Assembly: GCA_034509495.1 (NCBI GenBank)
Contig: CM067524.1
Coordinates: 16,762,498 to 16,826,497, forward strand
Reading direction: 5' to 3'
From: Acestrorhynchus altus
Taxonomy: Eukaryota; Chordata; Actinopteri; Characiformes; Acestrorhynchidae
Length of the DNA stretch: 64,000 nt
Positions 32,756-44,250 of the stretch are shown piece after piece (position 1 is the stretch's first letter; every line of letters begins with the position of its first letter). The notes beneath the pieces are model-generated. The model did not search any database. It was not told where the DNA came from and was given only the letters and a program-made list of their open reading frames with translations. The translations under genes were made by a program, and so were the position numbers.

Positions 32756-33192
32756 TAAAAATGAGGGTTCTTCAAGGGTTCTTCAGGAAAGAAATGCTTC
32801 CATGTAGACCTACAAGCACTAACTCAATAACTCTTTGCATGAATAAAGGTTTTTTGTTTGTTTTTTTTTTCATTGTGAAAGGATTCTTCTGATTGATTGG
32901 GAATGCACTGTAGAGGGTTCTATAGAGAACCTTTTGAAAAACGGATCTACATGTTAACAAGAAGAGCTCTACTCTTGTCACGATTGTAGACGAAATTGGT
33001 GCAATACACAACCCTTTTACAAAAAAAGTGCTCTATAGAACCCTCTACAGCACATTCTCAGTCAATCTGAAGAAGCCCTTCATGATGCAAAGAACACTTT
33101 ATTCATGCAACAGGTTCTTTGAATGTTCCTTGGTCTATATAGAACCATTTCTTTCCTGAAGAACCCTTGATGAAATCATCATTTTTAAGGTG
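32756..33192. mobile_element. Foldback element of the GGTTCTTCAAGGGTTCTT type
   Basis: The left arm (32756-32945) has GGGTTCTTCAAGGGTTCTTC, AGGAAAGAAATGCTTCCATG, TTGCATGAATAAAGG and TGTAGAGGGTTCTATAGAG. The right arm, in reverse complement, has AAGGGTTCTTCAGGAAAGAA, TTGCATGAATAAAGTGTTC and TGTAGAGGGTTCTATAGAG in the same order. Each arm is about 190 bases, roughly 80% alike by eye, around an unrelated centre of about 60 bases. It has no coding capacity. It belongs with the 'AAGAACC' repeats at 13205-14340, and a partial copy seems to lie at 32480-32660. Confidence 0.8.
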
Positions 33193-33639
33193 TAGCTTTT
33201 ATCAGATTGGTTTGAGTAGAAGAGCAAAGTAGGAGCTCAAAAATCAAAGTGGAAGTGGAATATCTTTGTACATCCAGCATCTATGAGGACTTTTAGGAGA
33301 TATTCTGCTGTTGTTAATGAACTAATGTTGTGGAATAAAGGGTGAAATGAACCTCAAACATAAGAGCAAACGTGTCCCGGGTCTGTCACCAATAGAACAC
33401 AATGAAATAAAGCATAAAAATGAATAATGGTTTAAATGTAATAAAGTAATAACAGGTTCAATGTATATGTGAAAAGAAAGTTACACCTATTAAGTACAGA
33501 TACAGCAGAATTACTCAAGTAAATGTAACAAAGCAAATGCTATTCATTACTACCCAGCTTTAAAAGATTTAAAAGTTTAAAATGGGCTATTCTATGCCCT
33601 AAGTTCATGAAGATGCTGTGTTAATTATGTTAAGCACAG

Positions 33640-33830
33640 TGTTCCTCAACCCTTGTCCTGGAACCTTCTCCTGCACTACATAGGTATGTGTTGTTGTTTT
33701 GTTTTTCCTGTGTAAGGAACACCTGATTTGGGTCAAAACATGGTTGTTAATTAGCAAATGATATCACCAGAGGAAACCCAAAACTGTGCAGTGCAGGTAG
33801 GCTATAAGACTGGTTTCATTTTAAGATGAC
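33640..33830. mobile_element. Degraded hAT MITE
   Basis: CACAGTGTTCCTCAACCCTTGTCCTGG begins like the hAT MITE at 10077, and CACCTGATTTGGGTC with TGTTAATTAGCAAATG resembles its centre. A right end (AACTGTGCAGTGCAGG) is weak. No target duplication could be confirmed. Confidence 0.5.
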
Positions 33831-35200
33831 CGCCAACTAGTGGAGGAAGGAACTGGAGCTGCACCAGAACATTTGAACACATCATGTTTGCCATGTCTTA
33901 ATGGGCCCATGCAGAGAAACATGTTTAAAATGCTGAACACTAATTTCAGATTCAGACCAAATTCTGAAGTCCTGCAGAGGATGATGGCAGTCTCTTTTAC
34001 AAGTTGAATGTTCATGATATGCCATATGTCACAATTTGTTTTTTTAAAACATGAAAAATTCACAGTTCAAAGGATTTTTATGTAACGATCCACACACTCA
34101 AGCCAATTAAACAGGATTAATGAAGTAATGCACTCTCTAATGGAAGATGCTTCTCAGTCCTGAAGATACCAATATCCACAATATTGCCAGGAAAGTATAT
34201 TATGACATATTTATGTAATAATTAATCACAATAACATTAATATATGCATTTCACCTAGCCCTACTATTACTATTTACATTATTAAGTGACCATATATGAC
34301 GCAACAGGTTAGCCTTTTCCAAACCGCACATATCTAGACAAAGTTTTTAGTGAGGATTAAGTTGTAGAGCGTTTGCTGATGAACACCCACCACTAATAAG
34401 TACTTGCTAAATGCCACAGGAGGGAAGGTTTGGCTTGCGGTCTGTCTGAAGGCCAAGCGTGTCTGTCAGGCTCATTAAAAGATGATATGTTCTCTCAGAC
34501 AACTGGACGACAGTGTGTCTGCCGCTTCCTATCTGGGCTGTGTTGTCCTGGCAACTCCACACCTGCTGCAACGAGAAGGCAGCGTCCTCCCTCGCCGAGT
34601 TTATATTGGTGTTGGCACTCGCTGTGGTTAACAACCCAATCCAGATCAGGTTTGTTTATCTTCATGGTTATGGATTTGCGTTTTTTTGCCCTGCTGTGTT
34701 CAAGAGAGCAGTTCCTGCAAGAGATGGATGAGAACAGAAGTTCAGGAAGGTGCCTGCAAGCGAAAACCATATGTCTTTTGGCTCCAAGAGACTATCGAAC
34801 GCTCATGCTCTTTGCAGGAACGAGGTGGCACTGTTGCTGATAAATGACGTGTGTGGGGAAGCCTTGCTGCTCAAGCTGGGCCCAGTAAAGCGCTCATAGA
34901 GATAGCAAAAAATGTGAGCAGATGAGACAGGCTTTTGCAGCACAGGTCGTAAAATGGAGTGAGACCTTTAGGAACATGGATTAAATGGAAAGAAGGAATG
35001 TGATATCTAGCGTTATAGAGGAGATGAACTAACATGAGGATTTTATGAGGCCTAGTGTAATGACCCACCAAGTGAACTGATATTGCCTGCAGTAAGTGGA
35101 CTCGGACACACACACATGCTCAGACACTCAGGCTCTCCTTTTTGTTGCTCTCAGTCTGTCTTGGGAGACGCTCTGAAAAATAAAGGTCCGTAAACGGTTC
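33831..35200. other. Unique stretch, possible conserved non-coding element
   Basis: Within this stretch 34400-34900 is comparatively GC-rich and repeat-free. It contains TAAT-type cores (34470-34480, AGGCTCATTAAAAGATG) and CAGCTGC/CACCTG-type motifs. Overlapping frames on both strands (34430-34840 plus, 34495-34770 minus) are open, but neither shows a domain. Without comparison I can only call it a candidate. Confidence 0.3.
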
Positions 35201-35487
35201 TTGGATTGGATGAATGGTTCTAAGAAAAACACACTCGCACATCTCATTTATGAAAGTGAAACTTTAAACAACCAACGAAAGATGGTTCCCCAGGGATCCA
35301 AAAGTGTTTCTTCTGTGGCATTGTTCCAGAGAAACCGTTTTGGCACTTTTAAGAACGTTGGTGGTATTCATCAGATGGGTCCCCAAATCCTCTCTTCTCA
35401 TGTATCTCTCACTCTTTCTCACTTGCTCTTGTCTTATTCTGCCATTCTCAAATGGTGTTTCATTTCTCTTTCTCTCTGTCTGCCACT

Positions 35488-35491
<4 letters not shown>

Positions 35492-35546
<55 letters not shown>

Positions 35547-35574
35547 GCACGCACGCATGCACACACACACACAC
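35492..35574. repeat. (CT)n-(CA)n compound microsatellite
   Basis: About 16 CT units run directly into CA units with CACG and CATG interruptions. It gives the SLSLSL-HTHTHT translation of the frames at 35201-35584 and 35304-35732, which are not genes. Confidence 0.97.
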
Positions 35575-36069
35575 TCCTAAGTGACCTAATCGGCTCTCCC
35601 AGCAGCCACTTCAAAAAAAACAACTCCCACTCTCTGAGCTCCCTCTGTGTGGAACATTTCTCAGATGTGTGGGCTCGCTCTTCTCCTTTTGACATTCACT
35701 TTTCATCCCTCATTCCCAGAAAAAAAAGTTAAATACTCTGCTATCAGCAGCCAGGGGATATTGAGGCTGCAGGGGTGGTCAATATGATGATATGCTTGTT
35801 ATTGTGATGAAATAAGTTTGCTTTTCTGAGCACATTGTGGATAAATGGCATAGTAATATGTACCTAACTGGACGTCAGCTTTTTTTTTTTGATAATTTTA
35901 TTCAGTTAATTAGTGGCTTTAGAATGAATCGATTACTTTATTTTTTTCTATACTAAATAGCTATTTTATTTGCTGAATTTAAGTCTAAAATGTAATATGG
36001 TCCTACTGTTAAGGAAATGGAAGCATATTTATTCAGGCTCTGAATTTAACCAATCCATGGCAGTAAACT
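35575..36069. other. Nothing recognisable
   Basis: Mixed composition to about 35740, then AT-rich with T runs near 35880 and 35940. No supported feature. Confidence 0.35.
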
Positions 36070-36245
36070 CACACATTCATACACATGTGAGTATGGGCAG
36101 CCTCCTCAGGGACCAATTGACAATTATGTTGCGGGAGGAGAAAGCACTGTTCCTTCACTAACCCCAGCAACACTTCTTGCTGGTCTGGGGGATTGAACTG
36201 TCAACCTTCTGGTCCAAAGCTCTTTAGGCTAAACCTTCAGGTGGT
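36070..36245 (-). mobile_element. tRNA-derived SINE fragment, antisense
   Basis: In reverse complement the right side reads GGACCAGAAGGTTGACAGTTCAATCCCCCAGACCAGCAAG, which contains a B-box-like AGTTCAATCCC and its 3' neighbour as in common fish SINEs. The left side (GTATGGGCAGCCTCCTCAGG) fits the body. It abuts the Tc1-type MITE at 36290. Confidence 0.55.
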
Positions 36246-36289
36246 TCTAGCTTGTTCAAAAAGCTTCAGAAAAACAATTATAAGCTACT

Positions 36290-36745
36290 TTAAGTATTTT
36301 AAAGCACTCATTGCTTACACAGGTGTTCAATTACACAGCTTCTCTACTCCCTGTAGAGAAGTACTGTTGATGGAATAGAACTCTCTGGAGCAGATAAAAT
36401 TAAACCTGTTGGCACCATGCCTAATGGCAAGAATGGACTAGATGGGTATAAATCCCAGCATTGAGCTGTGGAGCAGTGGAATGGTATTCTCTGGAATAAT
36501 GGTGCTCCATGCAGTAATGTGTTGGGAATGAGGTGGGGTGGTTAACATCCAACATCCTGACCTGACAAGCACTATTTTTCGCTGAATGCAATCAAATCCT
36601 TACTGCTCTAGATTCTAGCCTTCTTTGCATAATAAAGATTAATTAAAAAATTAGGATAAATTATTTATTAATGCCCTTAATTTTAGAAGAAACAGTGAAT
36701 GAGCAGGGATCCAAATATTCTTGACCATACTCTATATTGTGCTTT
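36290..36745. mobile_element. Tc1-type MITE, longer copy
   Basis: ATTGCTTACACAGGTGTTCA, CTCCCTGTAGAGAAGTACTG, GATGGAATAGAACTCTCTGG, AAACCTGTTGGCACCATGCC and GAGCTGTGGAGCAGTGGAAT follow the order of the family. The right end GATCCAAATATTCTTGACCA corresponds to the terminal phrase. The left terminus is missing. Confidence 0.65.
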
Positions 36746-36945
36746 ATACAATAGATTATATGGATATTTAGATTAGACTGATACTTCCAGTTAAAACCAA
36801 ATTAATGAGCATTGAATAAAATTTAATAAGCAAACGTTTTTCTGTCAGCATCTGCTGATATGTATGAAAAGTATTAAATATCAACATCAGCTCACAGATC
36901 CCATATCAGAGCAGCTCAGTTAAGTGTTTTCCACATGTCCAACCC

Positions 36946-36967
36946 TGTGTGTGTGTGTGTGTGTGTG
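36946..36967. repeat. (GT)n microsatellite
   Basis: Eleven GT units, short and pure. Confidence 0.85.
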
Positions 36968-38188
36968 GCTACACAACCTGTGTGGTAGACTGAAGAACAC
37001 ATTGCTCTCCAGCAATGGTCCCTGTGCTCCAAATAGACACGTCTTTGTCACAGACACATAATGATGTGCTCAGAGTGATTCTCACTGGCCTCATTGACCC
37101 CCACTATTGCAAGTGCTTTCGAATGGTGCAGCAAAGCGAATCCTCCACAAAGCTAACCAAAGTTTCCACTTAAAAGACCTAAATTGGTACAGCTTGGGCA
37201 CAGCAGCTTGTGCCTTCAAAACACAGCTTGGCTTTCCCTCTTGCCTGAGGTCAAGAAGCTGACAATGAAAGAGCTCCACATATACAATTGGCTCCTAAAG
37301 TGCTTTTGGATGAAGAAGAAGTTGGTGTTTTGAAGTCCTCAACTGTTGCTCCGTAATCCCCAATTATGTGCTCAGTGTTTCTTGTGTACATCTTATTGAC
37401 AGAGAATAAATCATACATGGCATTATCTGTTGTAAATGTTCCATGTTTGCAGTGAGAACTCTCTTGACAATCAACTTTCCCAGGACTAGGATGACAAGAG
37501 GAATAAATCGAGCTGTTCTTTGTCTGAATGAGATTTGTTCTGCTCTTGCAAACTCCAAAACAAAGGCTATTCCAAATCTTTGTCTTCTAATCAAATATAT
37601 TATACACTTTCTAGGTCTGAATAATGGTATGAATTATGGTGCTTGTTATTTGTGTTTGACATCCGTTTTTAAAGGGTATGATTAAACCTGTGCAAATGGA
37701 AAATTCAGACCTTTTTTGGTCAAAAGGAGGAGGGTTGTTTTTTCCCCCTCAAATCTTCTTTGCCAGGTTAGGTTCTGAAGAAATGCAACAGTCATCATAT
37801 ACTCTGCATTTCAGCTAGTCTGCAAGTTTATTTCCATCTCCATACACATTAGTTTTTGGGCAGAAGCTAAGGGGATTAATCTACAAATGCCTGCGGCAGC
37901 AAAGATTATATATAGACAAATCAATGTTATATATCTATTATGTGAACATATATTGAGCCTTCAATTAAAAGCCACAAGATCATAGATTGCTACATTGTTT
38001 CCATTATTTCAGAACCGAAAGCATGCATAGTCAAATGTGCATTGACACTGTTTGAAAGGGCAGCTTTGGAGTGTGTTGGACGGCAAATATCCTTCCAAGC
38101 TCATCTTGTTCCTTCCTTCTGGCCCTGATTTGATGTTGGATATCAAGAGCAACTATAGATTGGCATGGATCATGGATCTAATTAATTT
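36968..38188. other. Nothing recognisable
   Basis: Unique-looking sequence. Minus frames at 37091-37279 and 37364-37594 have no recognisable motif. No repeat termini seen. Confidence 0.3.
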
Positions 38189-38540
38189 GATTAATCATTA
38201 TTTTGGACATAGATGTCAGATGACCTGTTATACTGGGTGTTTTCCTGATTAAACGGCTGGAGAAGCCTGCAGAAGGCAAAACGTTTGTTTATTAGCTTCA
38301 GCATATGGAACCAATCATTTCTTTTGCTCCTTTCTGCTCAAATAGGTTGATAATGTCCTGTCCCCCCATGCCGCACATCCTGATTAATCATTATTTTGGA
38401 TGCAGAGGTCAGATGACTGCAGAAGAATGCAGAAAGCCAATGGTTTGTTTATTAGAGTCAGCATGTGGAACCGAACACTGCTTAGCTCCTTTCTGTTCAA
38501 ACAGGTTGACAATGTCCTGTCTCCCATGCTGGACATCCTG
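38189..38540. repeat. Tandem duplication, 193-bp period
   Basis: GATTAATCATTATTTTGGA starts at 38189 and again at 38382. The following blocks recur in order: GCAGAAGGCAAAACGTTTGTTTATTAG versus GCAGAAAGCCAATGGTTTGTTTATTAG; GCTCCTTTCTGCTCAAATAGG versus GCTCCTTTCTGTTCAAACAGG; AATGTCCTGTCCCCCCATG versus AATGTCCTGTCTCCCATG. The second unit is shorter by about 30 bases. Divergence is moderate, so the duplication is not recent. Confidence 0.85.
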
Positions 38541-39369
38541 TTGGCCAGTCAGCCTCTTTCATCTCTCAGCCAACAGGAAGGGCACTGTCATTAGCTACTA
38601 GGAGGAGAGAAGAGGATGTTGGCAGAGGTTCACTTCATGTCATGGGGACGTGCCATAAGAAAGAGAACAAAAATGTTATGGCTCTAAGACATCCCAAATG
38701 AGCTATATGAATTCATAACAATGGATTAATTAGCATGATTGTGGTATGTTTTTGGGCAGACTCTTGTGAAACATTAGGGATTGAAAACAGATTTTGTGAA
38801 ACATAGCACACTGAAACATACAGTTCTTGTTTTCATAAGCAACCCTTGAGGGTATTGAACAACAATGAGGAACATAAGCAACAATGTTACCAGGCAGGTT
38901 TTTTCCGAGCATGATTTGTTTCAAATATTAAAATCTTTAATTACCCTCAGTGATTCCCACAGTTCTCCACAATTTCCACCCAGGTTCTCATTGACCAGCA
39001 AAGGCCAGCAGAGGGCACTCAAACAACAGAGGGTTATTGGACAAAATCTTACACATTGTATGTTTCACATGAATATTTACACTTCACCTCATTAAGGATA
39101 TATCAAATCTTAAGATAAAAAAAAAGATTCTTGATTCTCTGAAGTGATGCCATAGATTGACCTCTTCAGTTTTCTTCAAAAGAGCTCTCACCCAAATGTT
39201 ACATTTTACTTTCAAAATCCATAGGAATTTTGAGAGTAGTTCTCCAGCCAGTCCTCGTGTACCCTCAGGCATTCCAGAATTGTCCTTAATAGTACTGAAA
39301 ATGCATCTTTGATTTGAAAGGATAGTGGAATCCTGTTGATGCTGTCAACAGAATTACCACCAATGTGAA
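38541..39369. other. Nothing recognisable
   Basis: AT-rich unique-looking sequence with an A9 run at 39116. No supported gene or RNA. Confidence 0.3.
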
Positions 39370-40290
39370 GAACCTCTTAAACAGGAAAGTTGCTTCTTTG
39401 CCTTGTCATTGTTAAATTTCAGTAGTTAATTTTTGTCATGTTGTCCAGGATAGCAATCAGTTTATTAAGAATTCTCTTTTCCTCCAGTGAGCACCCAAGT
39501 ACAGAGCCAGCCTTCTTGATCAGTTTGTTGAGCTTCTCTGCATCTCAACATTTGATGCAGCCTCCCCAGCAGACTGCTGCAAAGAAGACAGCAGACTAGT
39601 AGAAGATTGCTAGAAGAACATTTTGCTGCATACGTTGAAGGACCTGAACTTCCTCTAACCCTATCCCTAACCCTAGTCTGCTCATCCCTTTCTTGTACAC
39701 AGCCTTGGTGTTGGCCCTCCAGTCCAATATGCTGTCAAGCAGGTACACCCAGGTATTTGTATGCATCAACCAGCTTAACATTCTGACCAATGATGATAAC
39801 AGGCCTGGTTGTGGTACTCTTCCTTCTGAAGTCCACCATAATCTCCTTGGTCACATTAAAGAGGATATAGTTCTTCATACACCACTTGCTCAAGGGTACA
39901 GCTGTCATGACCTGCCAGTTCAGGGATTTGAACCAGCGACCTTCCAGTCACAAGGCCACCAGGCCAGAGCTGCTCCCAATACTGAGTTGTTAAAAGAGAC
40001 AGATGACATCTTTGGAAAAGGAACCAGACAGGATGTTTTTGACAGTGTATGTACTTGTTCTTGCTTCAGACTCAGGTTAAAGAGGCACTGAAGTAGCCCA
40101 CTCGGAGCAGAGTGGTACAGACCCTCAGTACTATTGGGCTGATTCCATCTGGTCTGGCCCCAGTATCACCTTCAGCTCCTTCTGCACAGTCCTTAGTAGT
40201 TGTCAAGTCTGAAGACCTGTTTCTTCTTGTTTAACAGCTCCTTCAGGTCATTGCTGATCCAGGGTGTGTTTTTGGGACACACATTTATCT
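39370..40290 (-). mobile_element. L2/Maui-type LINE pseudogene, antisense, internally deleted
   Basis: On the minus strand from 40290: PWISNDLKELLNKKKQ-like linker sequence, then GPDGISP..LRVC near 40150, the start of the RT domain. After a deletion comes the C-terminal RT region, where the open piece at 39790-39596 includes LDSILDWRANTKAVYKKGMSRL and a QRMQQNVLLAIFY block. This is the same family as 18690-20516 and 53195-54180. The catalytic FSDD block is deleted. A SINE is inserted at 39885-39977. Confidence 0.75.
39885..39977 (-). mobile_element. tRNA-SINE head inside the LINE relic
   Basis: The minus strand reads CTCTGGCCTGGTGGCCTTGT (A-box-like TGGCCTGGTGG), GACTGGAAGGTCGCTGGTTC and GGTTCAAATCCCTGAACTGG (B box GGTTCAAATCC), then GGCAGGTCATGACAGCTGTA and CCCTTGAGCAAG. 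The same family occurs in sense orientation at 56905-57100. Confidence 0.7.
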
Positions 40291-41734
40291 GGAGCAATAG
40301 TTTCTACACAAAATGCATCATTGATATAATCAGTGATTCAGTCTGTCATCTTGTCATTTTACAGTGGACACCTTGGATTCTGTTTCTTTCCATTCTTCCT
40401 ACAGACTCTAGGAGCTTGAGATGAGACTCTAGTATTCTTGTCTTCCATTTGACTTTAATCAAACCATTAACCAAAACTTAAAGATCTTTCCTGGTCCTTC
40501 ATAACAGCTTTTACCAGCTATTCTACTGCTCAGTTTCTCAGTTAATACAAACTGCAAATCTTTGGAGCATATCAAGGCTGACTTTGTAAGTGCTTTGTAA
40601 GCTATGCTTTATTGTCCTGGTTTTCCTGTCTACGTGTTCATGGCTGGAAGGTCAAAACTCCAAAATCTGTTATGAGCTAAGACACTGAAGATGAGAATGA
40701 AAGGAGAAGAAAGACAGGGTGTCATATGGCTCACAGACTTTAGCTGCAATCAATGCCTCGTCCTTGAACTGAAAACAAGGCTCATCAAAAGAGATGTTTA
40801 GTGTGTGTGTCTGTTTGTGTGAGTGGTGGCTGCTGAAGTCAAGTGCCAAGATTCATACCTTCCAATTAGTGTAGACTAAAGAGTGGGTAGAGCTTATCAG
40901 TACAAATTGTGCAGTAAAGTGGGTTAAGCATGCATACCTGGAGGAAGGGAAAGAGGAGGAAGTTGTTCTTTAGAAACTCTAAACAAAGGCCTGATTAGGT
41001 GTGTTGCTCAACTGGAGGGTCAAAGATAAAGACAAATTTGATAAGTTAAAAAAATACTTATTATATTGAAATTATTATATTATAATAATATATTATAATA
41101 GAAATACAGTGTTGAATCAATACTGTGACATTTAAATATTTTAAAAACTTCAATAATGACATTTTGTTGAATTACATGAATATGTTTAATTTGTTCAAAC
41201 TCACAAAAACACTAATTTGCATTTTTCAGTTCATGGGTTTGAAAGGGCAATATTGCAATTCGTCTCTGAAGGTGTATGTTATTCTGTAGTCAGCATGGAT
41301 GTCTGTACAGAAATAACCGGGGATCTTGTTGCCATTGCACCCAGTATCTATAAATGTTTTGTCCAGTGCACATTTTTCTCACAAATGTCTCTGGACTATA
41401 TTTTTGAAACTGTTAAACGTGCCATGAGATGTATTTATTGAGTATTTATTTATTGTTAAGTTGTGTTTTGATGTCCAATTACAAAATGTGTGACTAATGT
41501 TGGACCAAAAATCAGATGCAGAAACTAAACTAAACCCCCAAAACAACAGAAGCCACGTACTACAGAATAGATATGTGTAGAAAGTTTTAGCACTTTAACA
41601 AGAATATTAAACATTTGTCATAAAAATAGGTTTTGGTTTTGGAATATCAGGTTTTTAATATTGCCATAATTGCAAAATAAATAAAGAAAAGAACTACACA
41701 GAAGCCAACAGCCCACTACATATACTAACTAGCC
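40291..41734. other. AT-rich stretch, weak repeat traces
   Basis: 40370-40460 matches the dispersed repeat at 8395-8640. 41040-41110 is a run of ATT/TAATA sequence. No supported gene. Confidence 0.35.
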
Positions 41735-41935
41735 ATAACATTACAACTACCTCCTTGTTTCTACTGTCACTTTCCATTTTATTTTGGATCAATTGACCAT
41801 ATAGGAGCAGTCTGTGCTGAGAATGACCTACCACCCACATAATACCTGCTGTGTGGTGGTCCTGATCATTGAAGATCAGAGTGACTGGAGGCTAACAAAG
41901 TATGCAGAGAAACAGATGGACAACAGTTTGTGTTG
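41735..41935. mobile_element. Internally deleted palindromic ostariophysan element
   Basis: The left end GCCATAACATTACAACTACC and CTCCTTGTTTCTACTGTC is the terminal phrase of the element at 17027. It joins to GTGCTGAGAATGACCTACCA, GGTGGTCCTGATCATTGAAG and AGGCTAACAAAGTATGCAGA, which belong to the opposite arm. Most of the centre is missing. Confidence 0.65.
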
Positions 41936-42977
41936 TATACATGGCTGCAGAAATAATTACAGAAAAGAAAGAGATAAGATGCAAACAAATGGCCAAAATG
42001 GGCAGTGAAATAGAAATGGATGCCAGCACAGATATGAGCGGGAGAAAGAGAGAGGGAGTCAGTAGTGGTAGTAATGGTAGTGAAAAGGGTGGTTGTACTG
42101 TGAGAGGGTCTCCATGCCTCAATGGCATGAATGTTTGTGAAGCTAATGATGCTTCATGTGGTTTGCACATCTGCTTCCCCCTTCACATGTTCTTTGTTTA
42201 AACACAACTCCATGGCAATTTGGAAAAGAGAGAGTATGGAACTTTTGCGTCTGGCTCTCACAGTGTCTTGCAGAACATGCTTGAATTGCTTTGATATGGA
42301 GCACACAACATACAACTTCAACATGCATTGTTCCACACTTAGGGAAGCTTAAGGAAACGACCCTAACCTCCAAAGAGTTTTCATAATCATCCATTTTAAG
42401 TGAGTAAATGGAGTTATGTAATATCTGAAGTACTTTAAATAGATAGATCATGCCCCAAGTGCCTCTGTCATTAATATATTTTCTACTTGCTTGATATCCT
42501 CCCTTTTCTCCACATGTGCTGCATTCCACTCTTCCACCTTCATCAAGGAGGCCTTCACTTCAAAAGGTGCCCAGAACCCCAGCCCTATTACTTTTTTAAC
42601 TCCTTTCCTCTTTTCACTATGTCATAGTCAATCCTCAGGTCAGCCAATTAAAGGTGTGGTTTGTACACTTTCGTTGCTTCCATTAAACCTAGCTGCAAGC
42701 CTGTTTTGAATTTATCATGGTTACGGTGCCACCAAAGACAATCAGCATGTTTTAAATAGCAGGGTTGTAAATAGTCCTGTAAAAGTGCATCTAAGAACCA
42801 AACAAATTCAGTTAAAATTCTCAATTGGCAGCTTTAAGACAGTGATGAGACATAGTAAGTCAAATGGCTTGTTAAGTTCTACGCATAAAAAAGTTTGGAT
42901 TTTTTTAAATGTAAAAAGTCTGAGGGAAAATAATCCCATAAAACTGAAGAAGAGAAAAATTATAAAAACACTGATGA
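41936..42977. other. No gene seen
   Basis: Several overlapping frames (41892-42170 minus, 41902-42201 plus, 42143-42529 minus) share the same bases. None has a recognisable domain, and their coding is mutually exclusive. Confidence 0.35.
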
Positions 42978-43700
42978 CTACACCTTTTTAATACCATATT
43001 TAGAACATACACACCTATATGAGTTTTTATGACATACCATTCTAAACCCATAGGCAATAATAACTGTTCTGGAAGGTCTTTCTACAAAATTTTGGAATGT
43101 GGGATCTTTTGCCCATTCATCCAGAAGAGCATTTGTAAGGTCATACACTGATCGTAGACAAGAGGGCCTGAGTCGGGTCGAGGTCAGGGCTCTGTGTGGG
43201 CCAGTCAAGTTCTTCCACATCAAACTCACCCAACCTTGACTTTGAGGACCTTGCTTTGTCCAACAAATGGCCTTCCCCAAACTCTTTTCCCCAATGTTGG
43301 AAGTGTACAGTTTTCCAAAATGTCTTAGTATCCTGAATCATAAGATATGATAACTAAGAGACCCTCCTTCACCAAATATCACAGCTGGCACAATGCAGTC
43401 AGGCATACAGAACATGTTTTCAGTGCTCCAGAGTCCAGTGGTAGTATGCTTTACACCACTCCATCTGATGCTTGGCATTGTGCTTGGTAAGGCTATCATG
43501 CTGCTGCTTGGCCATGGAAACTCATGCCATGAAGCTCCCAGTGCACATTTTTTATGCTAGTGTTAATGCCAGAGGTGTGGAACTCTGCAGAATCAGCAGA
43601 ACACTAGTGATGTTTATGCACTATGCCTCTGAGCACTTGGGCACCCCAATCTTTCATAACATTACATGGTCTACCATATTGTGACCACATTGCTGTGATT
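42978..43700 (-). pseudogene. Tc1-like transposase relic
   Basis: On the minus strand, pieces in two frames contain FDVEELDWPTQSPDLDP and then VYDLTNALLDEWAKDP, the C-terminal Tc1 transposase blocks around the last catalytic residue (SPDLNP region). The 43380-43680 part carries the antisense of an upstream segment (CATTGTGCTTGGTAAGGC and GGCCATGGAAACTCATGCC). Frameshifts between the blocks and the loss of the N-terminus make it non-functional. Confidence 0.85.
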
Positions 43701-43838
43701 CTGAAGGTTTTAAACACAGGAAGGAAAATGTATAATCCTCTATAGACACCCTATAGACAATTAATTACTTTACCTTCTATCTACCTTTTATCTTCTATCT
43801 TTAGGGTGAAATGTCCAAGTGTCCCATGTTCCATAGAG

Positions 43839-44242
43839 CAGGGGTTCTCAATCTTTTCCATCTCATGTGTCACCTCTTTATAACTACAAAGCATAATGGC
43901 CCAAAAAAGAAAAGGTTAAGAAATTTCTACATCTCTGGTTCTCTAATTGTTTGTGTCCAACACCGTGGTTGTGTTGTCGCAAACATTTTATTTGTCTTGT
44001 GTTACTTCTTTGATATTATTTCTGCTTTTCTGTTAATGGCTATATAATGTTTATAGTTTGAACACGATTATTTTGATTTTTACTTATACTACATCAAAAT
44101 TTTCATGTACACCTTTATGATTTAAAATGCCATTACTAGCCCATTATAGACTACAGTCTCCCCCTGTGGATGGGCCTGTGGACCACTAGAGAATGATTCA
44201 CAGTCCACTGATGGTCCCTGGCCCACAGGTGGAGAAACCCTG
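43839..44242. mobile_element. Non-autonomous hAT element with 8-bp duplication
   Basis: The 404-bp element starts CAGGGGTTCTCAATC. Its other end, in reverse complement, starts CAGGGTTTCTCCACC. It is flanked by CCATAGAG (43831-43838) and CCCTAGAG (44243-44250), an 8-bp duplication with one mismatch. Size of duplication and CAGGG..TCTC termini identify the hAT superfamily. There is no transposase; the plus frame at 43811-44047 crosses the terminus and is chance. Confidence 0.88.
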
Positions 44243-44250
44243 CCCTAGAG

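Noticed and set aside
34430..34840. 136-codon plus frame after the signal-peptide exon
   Set aside because: I considered it as a second exon, but it lacks a placed acceptor and donor that keep frame, and it shows no domain.
42143..42529. 128-codon minus frame
   Set aside because: It overlaps open frames on the other strand and has no family signature.
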